Of a stretch of 64,000 nucleotides of DNA, positions 48,449-57,913 are shown one piece after another (within the stretch, counting starts at the first letter, position 1; each line of letters begins with the position of its first letter). The notes under the pieces are model-generated. The model did no database searches and was not told the origin of the DNA. It was given only the letters and a program-made list of their open reading frames with translations. The stretch comes from Phycicoccus sp. (GTDB lineage: Bacteria; Actinomycetota; Actinomycetes; Actinomycetales; Dermatophilaceae): assembly GCA_017993715.1 (NCBI GenBank), contig JAGOME010000007.1:22321-86320 (forward strand). Direction: 5' to 3'. The translations under genes were made by a program, and so were the position numbers.

Positions 48449-49026
48449 ATGCTGGCGTATTCCCGCCTCCTGGATGCGACGACAGTGGGAGATGGGGCTC
48501 AGCCGGCCAAGACCACGACGATCGTTTATCGCGACCTGCTCTCCCGGTTGTGGATCCTTGATCCCGTGCCAGCCTGGGCTCCGCGGCGCACGCAGATCAG
48601 TCGCCTTCAGCAGGTGGCCAAGCATCAGCTGGCTGACCCCGCGCTGACCGCGAGCCTCTTGCGGTTGACCGCGGACGCCCTGGTCTCTGGAGCTGGGGCC
48701 GGAATGCCCGGACCGCTTTTCGAGTCCCTGGCGACCCTCGGAGTGCGGGTGGCTGCACAGGCCGGCTCGGCAACCGTCGGTCACCTCCGCACCCGCAATG
48801 GCGACCACGAGGTCGACCTCGTGGTCGAGGGCGCAGACGGTCAGGTGCTGGGGATCGAGGTCAAACTGAGCGCGAGCGTCCAGGATCGCGATGTCCGTCA
48901 TCTCCTGTGGCTGCGGGAGCAACTCGGCGTCGACGTTGTCGACTGGGTGTCCTCACGACCGGGGAGCACACCTACCGTCGTTCTGATGGGGTGGCTGTCG
49001 TCCCACTGGCTCTGTGGGGGCCGTGA
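48449..49026 (+). pseudogene. Remnant of a DUF4143 AAA-type ATPase gene
   Basis: Only the C-terminal DUF4143 part is left: AKTTTIVYRDLLSRLWILDPVPAW, then KHQLADPALTASLLRL, LFESLATLGVRVAAQ and DHEVDLVVEGADGQVLGIEVKLS (nuclease-like region). Full-length relatives are about 400-480 residues with an N-terminal Walker ATPase domain, which is absent here; upstream is the divergent DJ-1 gene. Near 48950 the frame slips: the proper ending VLTTGEHTYRRSDGVAVVPL is found in the next frame and stops at 49026. Two independent defects make this a decayed gene. Confidence 0.75.
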
Positions 49027-51273
<2,247 letters not shown>

Positions 51274-51344
51274 GGAGACGAGCAGCGGTCACCGAGCCCG
51301 GACGCCGGGAGTTCTTGTGCACCGTGGTGCCACCGCGCGGGCCG

Positions 51345-51776
51345 TCAGTCGAGCATCCAGCTCCCCAGGGCCTGGCCGAGGGGCGTCGCATGCCAGGCCA
51401 ACACCCCCAGCGAGATGCCGGCCGCCGTGGCGGCCAGGGCCCGAGAGCGGGCCGTCGAGCCGGTGAGGAAGAGCTGGAAAGCGGCCCACATGAGCACAGC
51501 CATGGCGATCAGCGGGGTCAGCATCACCATGAAGAGGCCGGCGATCCGGTAGGGGGCAGCGATCGGCGACGCCATCGGCCAAAGATCCTTGGGGTCATGC
51601 CCTCCGCCGGCTACCTCGGCGAGCGGCACGCCATTGAGCCCGTTGACGTAGTACGGGAGGACGATGAGCGCGCCATAGGCGAGCGCGGAGCCCAGTGCAA
51701 GGGCAACGGCGACCCAGCCATGCCGTTCGAGCGGCACCCTCGGGTGACGGACGGTGTCCAGCACGTCGACGCTCAT
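51345..51776 (-). CDS. Small membrane protein, unknown function
   Basis: A 143-residue protein with three or four hydrophobic segments: VAVALALGSALAYGALIVLP near 18-38, AGLFMVMLTPLIAMAVLMWAAF near 75-97, and two more toward the end. I do not recognise a family. The ATG at 51776 follows AAGGAG at a good distance, which supports it as a real gene. It is followed by nothing on its strand for 2 kb; the META lipoprotein gene lies just upstream on the same strand. Confidence 0.7.
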   Translation of the reverse strand: MSVDVLDTVRHPRVPLERHGWVAVALALGSALAYGALIVLPYYVNGLNGVPLAEVAGGGHDPKDLWPMASPIAAPYRIAGLFMVMLTPLIAMAVLMWAAFQLFLTGSTARSRALAATAAGISLGVLAWHATPLGQALGSWMLD

Positions 51777-51829
51777 ACGGGTGCTCCTTCCGGTGCTCCC
51801 ATGGTAGTTGGCGCCGGAACTCACTAGGG

Positions 51830-52342
51830 CTACTTTGCCTGCGCTGGGGTGAAGGTGAGCCAGTACGCGCGATCCGGGCCCCAACGCAGGGTCAGGCCTG
51901 CATCATCGACTTCCACCTGGGCGTCGGCCAACATCTGGGTTACCCACTGCTCCTGCGCCATCAACTCTGGGGCACAGGCCTTGCGGGTCGTGGCGAGGTC
52001 GGACACGGAGAGGTGGTCATCAGCCAGCGCAACGGTGCCATGGCCGCCGTTGCAGCCGGTGCTCACGCTCACCTGTCCGCCGTCAAAGACCAGGCCGACG
52101 GGGGAGCCGTCGACGACCGCCGCTGGCGGTGCACCTGGACTGGTCACCGTGGCCTGGTAGGTGCCGGAAAGCTGGCTGAGGGAGGTCATCGTCGTGGTCC
52201 CAATCGGGCCGGAGGTCGTGGAGGCGGACGAGGAGGCGGAGTCGGCGGCCGAGGAGCAACCGGTCAGGACCAGGAGCGACGTGGCGATCGCGGCCAGCGC
52301 GGCAGGCAGTCGACGGCGGTTGGCAGGAGATGGGCGATGCAT
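51830..52342 (-). CDS. META-domain (HslJ-like) lipoprotein
   Basis: A 170-residue exported lipoprotein with the signal RRRLPAALAAIATSLLVLTGC (lipobox Cys29), a Ser-rich linker, and a META domain: LSGTYQATVTS, VGLVFDGGQVSVSTGCNGGHG, TTRKACAPELMAQEQWV. The StGCNGgxG block and the second conserved Cys are present. The start is uncertain: the ATG at 52342 is only one base from GGGAGG, while an in-frame GTG at 52360 would include it. HslJ affects stress and antibiotic tolerance in E. coli; the role here is unknown. Confidence 0.82.
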   Translation of the reverse strand: MHRPSPANRRRLPAALAAIATSLLVLTGCSSAADSASSSASTTSGPIGTTTMTSLSQLSGTYQATVTSPGAPPAAVVDGSPVGLVFDGGQVSVSTGCNGGHGTVALADDHLSVSDLATTRKACAPELMAQEQWVTQMLADAQVEVDDAGLTLRWGPDRAYWLTFTPAQAK

Positions 52343-52545
52343 GCCTCCCTTGACGCTCACAAGCCGACCGGGGGTTCCCTTGTGGTCGAATCGTGATCCA
52401 CCGCCAGGAAGGGACAAGTACGGCTTGTGCGCCACAACGCGATCACCACGCGCGGTCCTTGGGGCTCACACGCGCCCCAGGGGCACGATGAGGCGGTGGG
52501 GCGGGTGAGAGGTCAGCGAGCGGACCGAGCCGGTGCCCCGGCGCA

Positions 52546-52581
52546 GATCTGCCCCGCACGCACCAGGCTGCGGGGCAGATC
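52546..52581 (-). terminator. Hairpin terminator after the first surE
   Basis: GATCTGCCCCGCA and TGCGGGGCAGATC form a perfect 13-pair stem with a ten-base loop, 26 bases past the surE stop. The remaining gap to the META lipoprotein gene (52343-52545) shows nothing else I can support. Confidence 0.75.
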
Positions 52582-52606
52582 CGAAGATTGGCTCAGTCTC
52601 CCGACC

Positions 52607-53518
52607 TCAGCGGAAGAGGGCATTGAGCCGACGCAAAGCCGCTCTGGGGTTCTCGATGTCGTAATTCCCAGCGATGGGCGTGACCGTGATGTATCCCCGA
52701 TCGAGCAGGTCGTCGTCGCTGCCGGGATCGGCGGGTTGGGGTACGAGGACCAGGGTGAAACTCGCGCTGTCGCCCACGGCTGGCAGGTCCCCATTGACGT
52801 AGGTGGCCTCGTAGCCGCTGAGGCCGGACGTGGCCAGCTTCACCCCGGCAGGAGTGCCCGTGCCGCCAGCCAGATAGGGGTAGTTCACGTTCAGCCCGAC
52901 ACCCTTGGGTAGCAGCGGAGCCCCCGCCTTGCGGGCGTCCTGGAGCTGGTCCAGGAGGGTGACGAGGTAGTCCGCCGTCGCGGCATACGGCAGATTGCTC
53001 ACCTGGCCACCACGCACATCGGCAGCCGTGCTAATCGCGATCCCCGGCACACCGTTGTTCAGCGAGGTCACGATCGCCCCTGCGGTGCCCGAGTGGACGG
53101 TGCCCGTGCCGACGTTCTGGCCGCGGTTCGTGCCGGAGACCACGAGCTCGGGCGCATCACCGGCGAAGACCCGATTGAAGCCGAACTCGGCCGTGTCAGC
53201 GGGGGTGCCATCGACGACGTACTTGCCCGGCTCGGGGTGGGTCACCTCCAGGCTGCCGCGCGTGAGGAGCGCAGCCCCCGCGCCGGTGTTGTTGGTCAGG
53301 GGCGCGACCATGGTCACGTCGTGACCGGCCGCGACGAGCCCGTCGTAGATCGCGGTGATGCCCGGCGAGTCCCAGCCGTCGTCATTGGTGAGCATGATCC
53401 GCAGGGGTGCCGGCTCCTGACGGGACGGCCCAGCCGCGAGGGCGGAGCCGGCCACGGCGAGAGTGCATGCCCCGGCCGTCAGGGTGGCCAGCAGGAATCG
53501 AGTCGTGTGTGAGCGCAT
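52607..53518 (-). CDS. surE: Secreted SurE-family 5'/3'-nucleotidase (copy 1)
   Basis: A 303-residue SurE with a Sec signal peptide (FLLATLTAGACTLAVAGSALA), so it acts outside the cell, unlike typical cytoplasmic SurE. The metal-binding DD pair is in IMLTNDDGWDSPGI, with Ser and Asn ligands in VVSGTNRGQN and LNNGVPGIAIS. The sequence DMRSH has two ATGs; the second (53518) is chosen because GAGG then stands six bases upstream. It may release phosphate from nucleotides in the medium. A close paralogue lies immediately upstream. Confidence 0.88.
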   Translation of the reverse strand: MRSHTTRFLLATLTAGACTLAVAGSALAAGPSRQEPAPLRIMLTNDDGWDSPGITAIYDGLVAAGHDVTMVAPLTNNTGAGAALLTRGSLEVTHPEPGKYVVDGTPADTAEFGFNRVFAGDAPELVVSGTNRGQNVGTGTVHSGTAGAIVTSLNNGVPGIAISTAADVRGGQVSNLPYAATADYLVTLLDQLQDARKAGAPLLPKGVGLNVNYPYLAGGTGTPAGVKLATSGLSGYEATYVNGDLPAVGDSASFTLVLVPQPADPGSDDDLLDRGYITVTPIAGNYDIENPRAALRRLNALFR

Positions 53519-53597
53519 ATCCATCCTCGTGGTTGCGGGCGCGGTCAGGGTCGTCGCGTCGGCCCTGCAGCCCGATCACTAAAAAGATGATTATGAA

Positions 53598-53619
53598 CAG
53601 TCTCTTAGTCAAGAAACTG
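53598..53619. promoter_or_regulatory. Operator-like inverted repeat in an AT-rich patch before surE copy 1
   Basis: Arms CAGTnTCTT and AAGAnACTG face each other around four bases. The patch 53575-53640 is far more AT-rich than its surroundings and includes TTGACT on the minus strand, a possible -35. Confidence 0.4.
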
Positions 53620-53642
53620 TGGTCCGAATCCCACAGACAACA

Positions 53643-53679
53643 CACGCGGGCCCACCCTTGATAAGGGCGGGCCCGCGTG
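53643..53679 (-). terminator. Hairpin terminator after the second surE
   Basis: CACGCGGGCCC pairs with GGGCCCGCGTG, and inside it CCCTT pairs with AAGGG around a GAT loop, giving about 16 pairs with one mismatch, 30 bases past the surE copy 2 stop. Confidence 0.75.
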
Positions 53680-53709
53680 GTGGGAATGTGAGGGTCGTGG
53701 GTCCGGTCG

Positions 53710-54624
53710 TCAGCGGAAGATGGCGTTGAGCCGCCCCAGCACCGCCCTGGGGTACTCGATGTCGTAGTTGCCGGCGATCGGCTGGACGGTGATGTAACCC
53801 TGATCCAGCAGGTCGTCATCACTGCCGGGCGTGGCGGGGGCGATCTGGCTCCGGACTGTGAAGTCGGAGCTCGCGCCGACCTCCGGCAATGACGCATCGA
53901 GGTACGTGAAGTCGGCGAAGCCGGTCCCGGCGCGAGCGAGCTTGACCCCGGCGGGGGTGCCGGTCCCACCGGCGAGGTACGGGTAGTTCACGTTGAGCCC
54001 GACACCCTTGGGCAACAGCGGATCTCCGGCTCTGCGTGCTGTCTGCAGCTGGCTGAGCAGGGTCAGCAGGTAGTCGGACGACGCGGCATACGGCATGTTG
54101 TCGAGATTCTCGCCGCGGTAGTCGCCGGCGGTGCTCAAGGCAATGCCGGGGACCCCGTTGTTGAGCGACGTGGCGACCGCGCCCACGGTGCCGGAGTGAA
54201 CGATGTTGCCCGAGGCGTTCTGGCCTCGATTGGACCCCGAGATGACCAGGTCTGGCGGGTTGTCGGCGAAAACGTTGTGGAACCCGAACTCGACCGTGTC
54301 CGCCGGCGTGCCGTCGACGACGTACTTGCCGGCCTCGGGCTGGGTCACGGTCAGTGTGCCGCGGATTGTCAGCTGCGCACCGGTGCCGCTGTTGTTGTTC
54401 AGCGGGGCCACCATGGTGACCTGGTAGCCGGCGTCGACGAGGTCGTTGTAGACCTCCGTGATGCCGGGGGCCTGCCAGCCGTCATCGTTGGTCAGCATGA
54501 TCCGCACGCTGCTGGGGTCGGGTGCTGACCTGGTGGGTGCGGCGGACGCCGTGCCGGTCAGAGCGAGGGCGCAGCCACCCGCCGTGAGGCCAACCAACAC
54601 CGTCCGAGTTGTCGAAGCGCGCAT
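53710..54624 (-). CDS. surE: Secreted SurE-family 5'/3'-nucleotidase (copy 2)
   Basis: A 304-residue paralogue of the neighbouring SurE. Long identical stretches (KYVVDGTPADT, KGVGLNVNYPYLAGGTGTP, ITV.PIAGNYDIE) show tandem duplication. The signal peptide is TVLVGLTAGGCALALTGTASA, and the metal site is IMLTNDDGWQAPGI with SGSNRGQN. The second of two close ATGs (54624) is chosen because AGGG then sits six bases upstream. Each copy has its own terminator, and copy 1 has its own AT-rich promoter region, so they may be expressed under different conditions. Confidence 0.88.
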   Translation of the reverse strand: MRASTTRTVLVGLTAGGCALALTGTASAAPTRSAPDPSSVRIMLTNDDGWQAPGITEVYNDLVDAGYQVTMVAPLNNNSGTGAQLTIRGTLTVTQPEAGKYVVDGTPADTVEFGFHNVFADNPPDLVISGSNRGQNASGNIVHSGTVGAVATSLNNGVPGIALSTAGDYRGENLDNMPYAASSDYLLTLLSQLQTARRAGDPLLPKGVGLNVNYPYLAGGTGTPAGVKLARAGTGFADFTYLDASLPEVGASSDFTVRSQIAPATPGSDDDLLDQGYITVQPIAGNYDIEYPRAVLGRLNAIFR

Positions 54625-54758
54625 ATCCATCCCTTGGGGGTCGCGGGCGTCATCGGGCTCGCCGTCGAACCCGCCCACTTTCCACGGTAGAGATAACTGA
54701 TTCTGATGTCAGGTTCTGGCAAGGACTGCTTGAACCGGTCCCACGACGTGGACGCCGA

Positions 54759-54764
54759 TACCCT
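54759..54764 (+). promoter_or_regulatory. -10 element of nagA (leaderless)
   Basis: TACCCT ends six bases before the ATG at 54771, which has no ribosome site. This supports the short N-terminus as genuine. Confidence 0.5.
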
Positions 54765-54770
54765 GGCGGC

Positions 54771-55739
54771 ATGCCGCCTGACCTCCACCCCGCGGCGCCC
54801 TTCGCGCCCGCCGCCCTGGTCGATATTCACTGCCACGGAGCGCTCGGGTTCGCTTTCGGGGACACCACGGCAGGGTCACGAGAAGCGGCGGCCTACCTCG
54901 CTGGGCTCGGGGTGACCCGTGTCGTCGCCAGCCTGGTCAGTGCGACGCCTCAACGCCTGGCCGACCAGGTGACGCTTTTGGCTCCGCTCGTGGCGGATGG
55001 CACCCTGCTCGGCATTCACCTTGAAGGCCCATTCCTCGCCGACGAATGCCGTGGCGCTCACGATCCAGCGCTGCTCATCGACCCCGACCCAGCGCTGGTC
55101 GAGCGGCTCGCCCTGGCAGCGGCCGATGCCGGAGCCCCCGGCGCGATCAAGCAGATCACCTTCGCTCCCGAGCTGCCCGGCGCCGCGGACCTCATCCCGG
55201 TGCTCGCGGCATTCGACATCCTCCCGGCCATCGGGCACACCGCAGCCGACGCGGCCACGGTCACCCGGCTCATCGACGTCATCACCGCTCAGACCGCCCG
55301 GCCCGCGCTGATTACCCACCTGTTCAACGGAATGCCGCCGATGCATCACCGCAAGGGTGGCCCCGTCGCGGCGGCGCTGGCGGCCGCCGCGCGCGGTGAT
55401 GCCATCGTGGAGCTCATCGCCGACGGTGTCCACGTCGTGCCCGAGGTCGTCCGCATGGTCTTTGACACCCTTGGCCCGCAGCGCATCGCCCTGATCTCCG
55501 ACGCCATGGCCGCCACCGGGCTGGGAGACGGCGACTACGTCCTCGGGACGCTGCCCGTGCGGGTCCAGGACGGGACCGCCCGACTCGTCGCACCCGACGG
55601 CTCGACAGGATCCATCGCGGGCAGCACGTCGACGCTCGCGGCCTGTGTGGCCTGGGCGATCGAGGTGGCCGCAATCCCGGCGGGTGATGTGCTCACCGCC
55701 GCGACCGTGACCCCGTTAGCGGTGCTGCGCGACTCGTGA
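54771..55739 (+). CDS. nagA: N-acetylglucosamine-6-phosphate deacetylase-like protein, trimmed at both ends
   Basis: A 322-residue amidohydrolase barrel. All active-site parts of NagA are visible: HxH in DIHCHG (20, 22), Glu85 in HLEGPFL, His in IGHTAAD, His in ITHLFNGM and Asp in ISDAMAATG. Typical NagA is about 380 residues; here the N-terminal beta strands before the barrel and the C-terminal strands after PLAVLRD are both missing, so the beta-sandwich domain is absent. The last 205 bases overlap the glycosyltransferase gene on the other strand. Four GAATGCCG octamers lie within 330 bases. It may be active as a bare barrel or be a decayed gene. Confidence 0.75.
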   Translation: MPPDLHPAAPFAPAALVDIHCHGALGFAFGDTTAGSREAAAYLAGLGVTRVVASLVSATPQRLADQVTLLAPLVADGTLLGIHLEGPFLADECRGAHDPALLIDPDPALVERLALAAADAGAPGAIKQITFAPELPGAADLIPVLAAFDILPAIGHTAADAATVTRLIDVITAQTARPALITHLFNGMPPMHHRKGGPVAAALAAAARGDAIVELIADGVHVVPEVVRMVFDTLGPQRIALISDAMAATGLGDGDYVLGTLPVRVQDGTARLVAPDGSTGSIAGSTSTLAACVAWAIEVAAIPAGDVLTAATVTPLAVLRDS

Positions 55740-56770
55740 CGCCCTCGTGCGGGCGTGAGCGCGTGTCCGCGGGCGAAGACGTATGCGCGCTGCCCGGCGA
55801 AACTCGCGACAAAGAGCGAGAGCTCGGTCACCACTTTGGCGACCGTCAGACCGGCCAGGGGAGTGAGGAGTTGCATGAGGACGAGGTTGGCGATGAGGAC
55901 CATCCCGGCCAGGGCGGAATAGCGGGCCACGGCCCGCCGCAGGGGCACCCGCTGCGCTGTCGTCCGAAAGACCCACGCCCGGTTCACGGTGAAGTTCACG
56001 CCGGCGCTGACCAGCCGAGCACCGATCACACTCCACAGCAGGGAGCCGGTGACCGCCATGAGCGTTGACAGCATGACGACGTCAACGGCAAACCCGACCA
56101 ACGAAGATCCCGCGAAGGACAGCAGCTGCCCGTAGATCCGCAGCGAGTCGTGCAGGGGACGGAAGTGGGAGGAGGAGTTCTCGTCGAGGTAGATCGTCGC
56201 GATCTCGACCTCGACCACGTGCTGCCCTTCGCTGCACTGCCGCAGCAGCAGGGTGAGCTCATACTCGAAGCGGTCCCCGGGTACGGACTGCAGCCAGGGC
56301 AGCCGCCGAGCCGGGTAGGCGCGCAAACCGGTCTGGGTGTCGATGAGGGTGCGCCGCGTCGCCAGAGCGAAGGCGCGCCGCGTGACGGCATTCCCGAACC
56401 GACTGCGCAGCGGCACCGTGCCGGTGAACCGGCGCGCCCCGAGTACCGCGTCGGCACCGGTCGCCTCAAGCTCAGCGGCGACCCGCAGGATATCGACGGG
56501 GGAGTGCTGTCCGTCGCTGTCGGCACAGACGACATCCTCGCCGGGGTAGGCCGTCTCGATGTGGGCGAAACCTGTCCGCAGCGCCGCGCCCTTGCCGCGG
56601 TTTGCGCTGTGCGACAACACATCAGCACCCAGGATGCGGGCCTCCTCAAAGACCCCAGCGAATGCCGCACCGCTGCCGTCGTCGACGACGACGACTCGGT
56701 GGCCGCGCAGGTTCTCCAGGAGGGTCAGCAGCCGCTCGTCGGGCTCATAAGACGGAATGAGAATGATCAT
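55535..56770 (-). CDS. Glycosyltransferase family 2 fused to a GtrA membrane domain
   Basis: A 411-residue fusion. Residues 1-215 are a GT2 domain of the polyprenyl-phosphate-sugar synthase type (IILIPSYEPDERLLTLL, VVVDDGSG, NRGKGAALRTGF, and the metal-binding DSDGQ). Residues about 225-345 are GtrA with four helices (SLVGFAVDVVMLSTLMAVTG onward). The final 65 residues have no domain and run across the end of nagA on the other strand. The natural GtrA end is near VFARGH, so the original stop may have been lost. It likely makes and flips a lipid-linked sugar for the operon's surface polymer. GAGG precedes the ATG. Confidence 0.83.
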   Translation of the reverse strand: MIILIPSYEPDERLLTLLENLRGHRVVVVDDGSGAAFAGVFEEARILGADVLSHSANRGKGAALRTGFAHIETAYPGEDVVCADSDGQHSPVDILRVAAELEATGADAVLGARRFTGTVPLRSRFGNAVTRRAFALATRRTLIDTQTGLRAYPARRLPWLQSVPGDRFEYELTLLLRQCSEGQHVVEVEIATIYLDENSSSHFRPLHDSLRIYGQLLSFAGSSLVGFAVDVVMLSTLMAVTGSLLWSVIGARLVSAGVNFTVNRAWVFRTTAQRVPLRRAVARYSALAGMVLIANLVLMQLLTPLAGLTVAKVVTELSLFVASFAGQRAYVFARGHALTPARGRHESRSTANGVTVAAVSTSPAGIAATSIAQATQAASVDVLPAMDPVEPSGATSRAVPSWTRTGSVPRT

Positions 56771-56778
56771 GATGCACC

Positions 56779-57780
56779 TCAGCCGGCGATGTAGACGATG
56801 TCGGAGGTGCCGCGTTCCTGGCCCTTACCGAGAGGGTTGTTGACCAGTGAGCCGTTGAACACCATGGCCGTCGAACCGCCACCATCGAGGTTGTAGGCGA
56901 CCTGGGCGCCGTGGTCGACGAAGATCTGGGCCATCTCGGTCATGGTCACGCCGCGGCTGTAGCCGCTGGACCGCCCGTCGACGGCAATGAACAGCAGGTG
57001 GTTGGTGTCGACCCAGCCGATGCCTGTGCGGGGCTGCTTACCCTGGATCGAGTGGTTGCCCGGATTGGTGTCGACCTCGACGTCCTCGATCCCCGAGAGG
57101 ATCTGTCCGCCGTCGACGAGACCCGGCCCGAAGGACAGGGTCTGCCACACGCCCTGCGACAACAGGGTTTGGGCGTCGGTCTGGGTCTCGTCGTAGAGCC
57201 TCATCGAGCCGTCGGCATAGAAGGCGAGTCCCTGACGAGCTGGCTCGTCGCGATAGATCACGCCGTTGCGGATCTGAATGCCGGTGTCCCGGAAGCCGTA
57301 GTAGTCGCCGTTGATGGCCAGGACCGCACCGGCCTGCTGCGCGATCACCGAGGGGTCGGCGATGATGTTCGTCCCGAACTGGTCGTTGGCGAACGCGGAC
57401 TTCAGGATCGTGGCGTCGGCGATGGTGACGTCGGCGACGAAGTAGGTCACGGTGTCGCTACCCGAGCCGGTGACGACCTTGTCGATAGTGATCGTCGCGG
57501 TGTCGCTGGTGTAGGTCGTCGCCGTGCTCGTGGCCGTCCCTGTCGCGGCTTGGGTGGCCGTGACTGAGGTCGACGTGACCTGGGAGACGTTCTCGACCTC
57601 GACGTGGTCGATGAGATAGCGGTTGGCTCCCCAGTAGCTGGCGCCACCGGCGAGGAGCAGCGCGCCGAAGCCCCCGCCGAGGAAGGCCCGGCGGGAGGCC
57701 GACGAGCGCCTTTCGACGGGCGTGGTGCTCGTGGTCGGCGTGGTGGGCGAGGTCTGGTGGAGGGGGGTCTGCGTGCTCAT
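56779..57780 (-). CDS. Exported phosphodiester glycosidase (NAGPA domain) protein
   Basis: A 333-residue exported protein. SRRAFLGGGFGALLLAGG near residue 29 is a Tat-type signal or membrane anchor. The NAGPA domain runs from about 150 to the end: AVLAINGDYYGFRDTGIQIRNG, RTGIGWVDTNHLLFIAVDGR and the terminal AYNLDGGGSTAMVFNG. The family removes sugar caps linked through phosphodiesters and is common in exopolysaccharide loci. The start is chosen as the ATG at 57780; in-frame ATGs upstream would lengthen the leader. It is followed after eight bases by the GT2-GtrA gene. Confidence 0.85.
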   Translation of the reverse strand: MSTQTPLHQTSPTTPTTSTTPVERRSSASRRAFLGGGFGALLLAGGASYWGANRYLIDHVEVENVSQVTSTSVTATQAATGTATSTATTYTSDTATITIDKVVTGSGSDTVTYFVADVTIADATILKSAFANDQFGTNIIADPSVIAQQAGAVLAINGDYYGFRDTGIQIRNGVIYRDEPARQGLAFYADGSMRLYDETQTDAQTLLSQGVWQTLSFGPGLVDGGQILSGIEDVEVDTNPGNHSIQGKQPRTGIGWVDTNHLLFIAVDGRSSGYSRGVTMTEMAQIFVDHGAQVAYNLDGGGSTAMVFNGSLVNNPLGKGQERGTSDIVYIAG

Positions 57781-57873
57781 GAAGAGAGTCAAGCGGGGGT
57801 GCATGTGACTGGGCTGTGTGTGCCTCATGCATCCGGCATGGCCTGAGGGGGGACGCAACGCAAACGCGCGGCA

Positions 57874-57898
57874 CCCCGGACGAACCGGAATGCCGCGC
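57874..57898 (-). terminator. Hairpin with one intact and one decayed octamer
   Basis: CGCGCGGCaccCCGG and CCGGAATGCCGCGCG pair with two adjacent mismatches around ACGAA. The right arm holds GAATGCCG (57888-57895); the left arm would hold the inverted copy but for those changes. It follows the DUF4353 gene. Confidence 0.6.
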
Positions 57899-57913
57899 GC
57901 GCACGAGGTGAGG

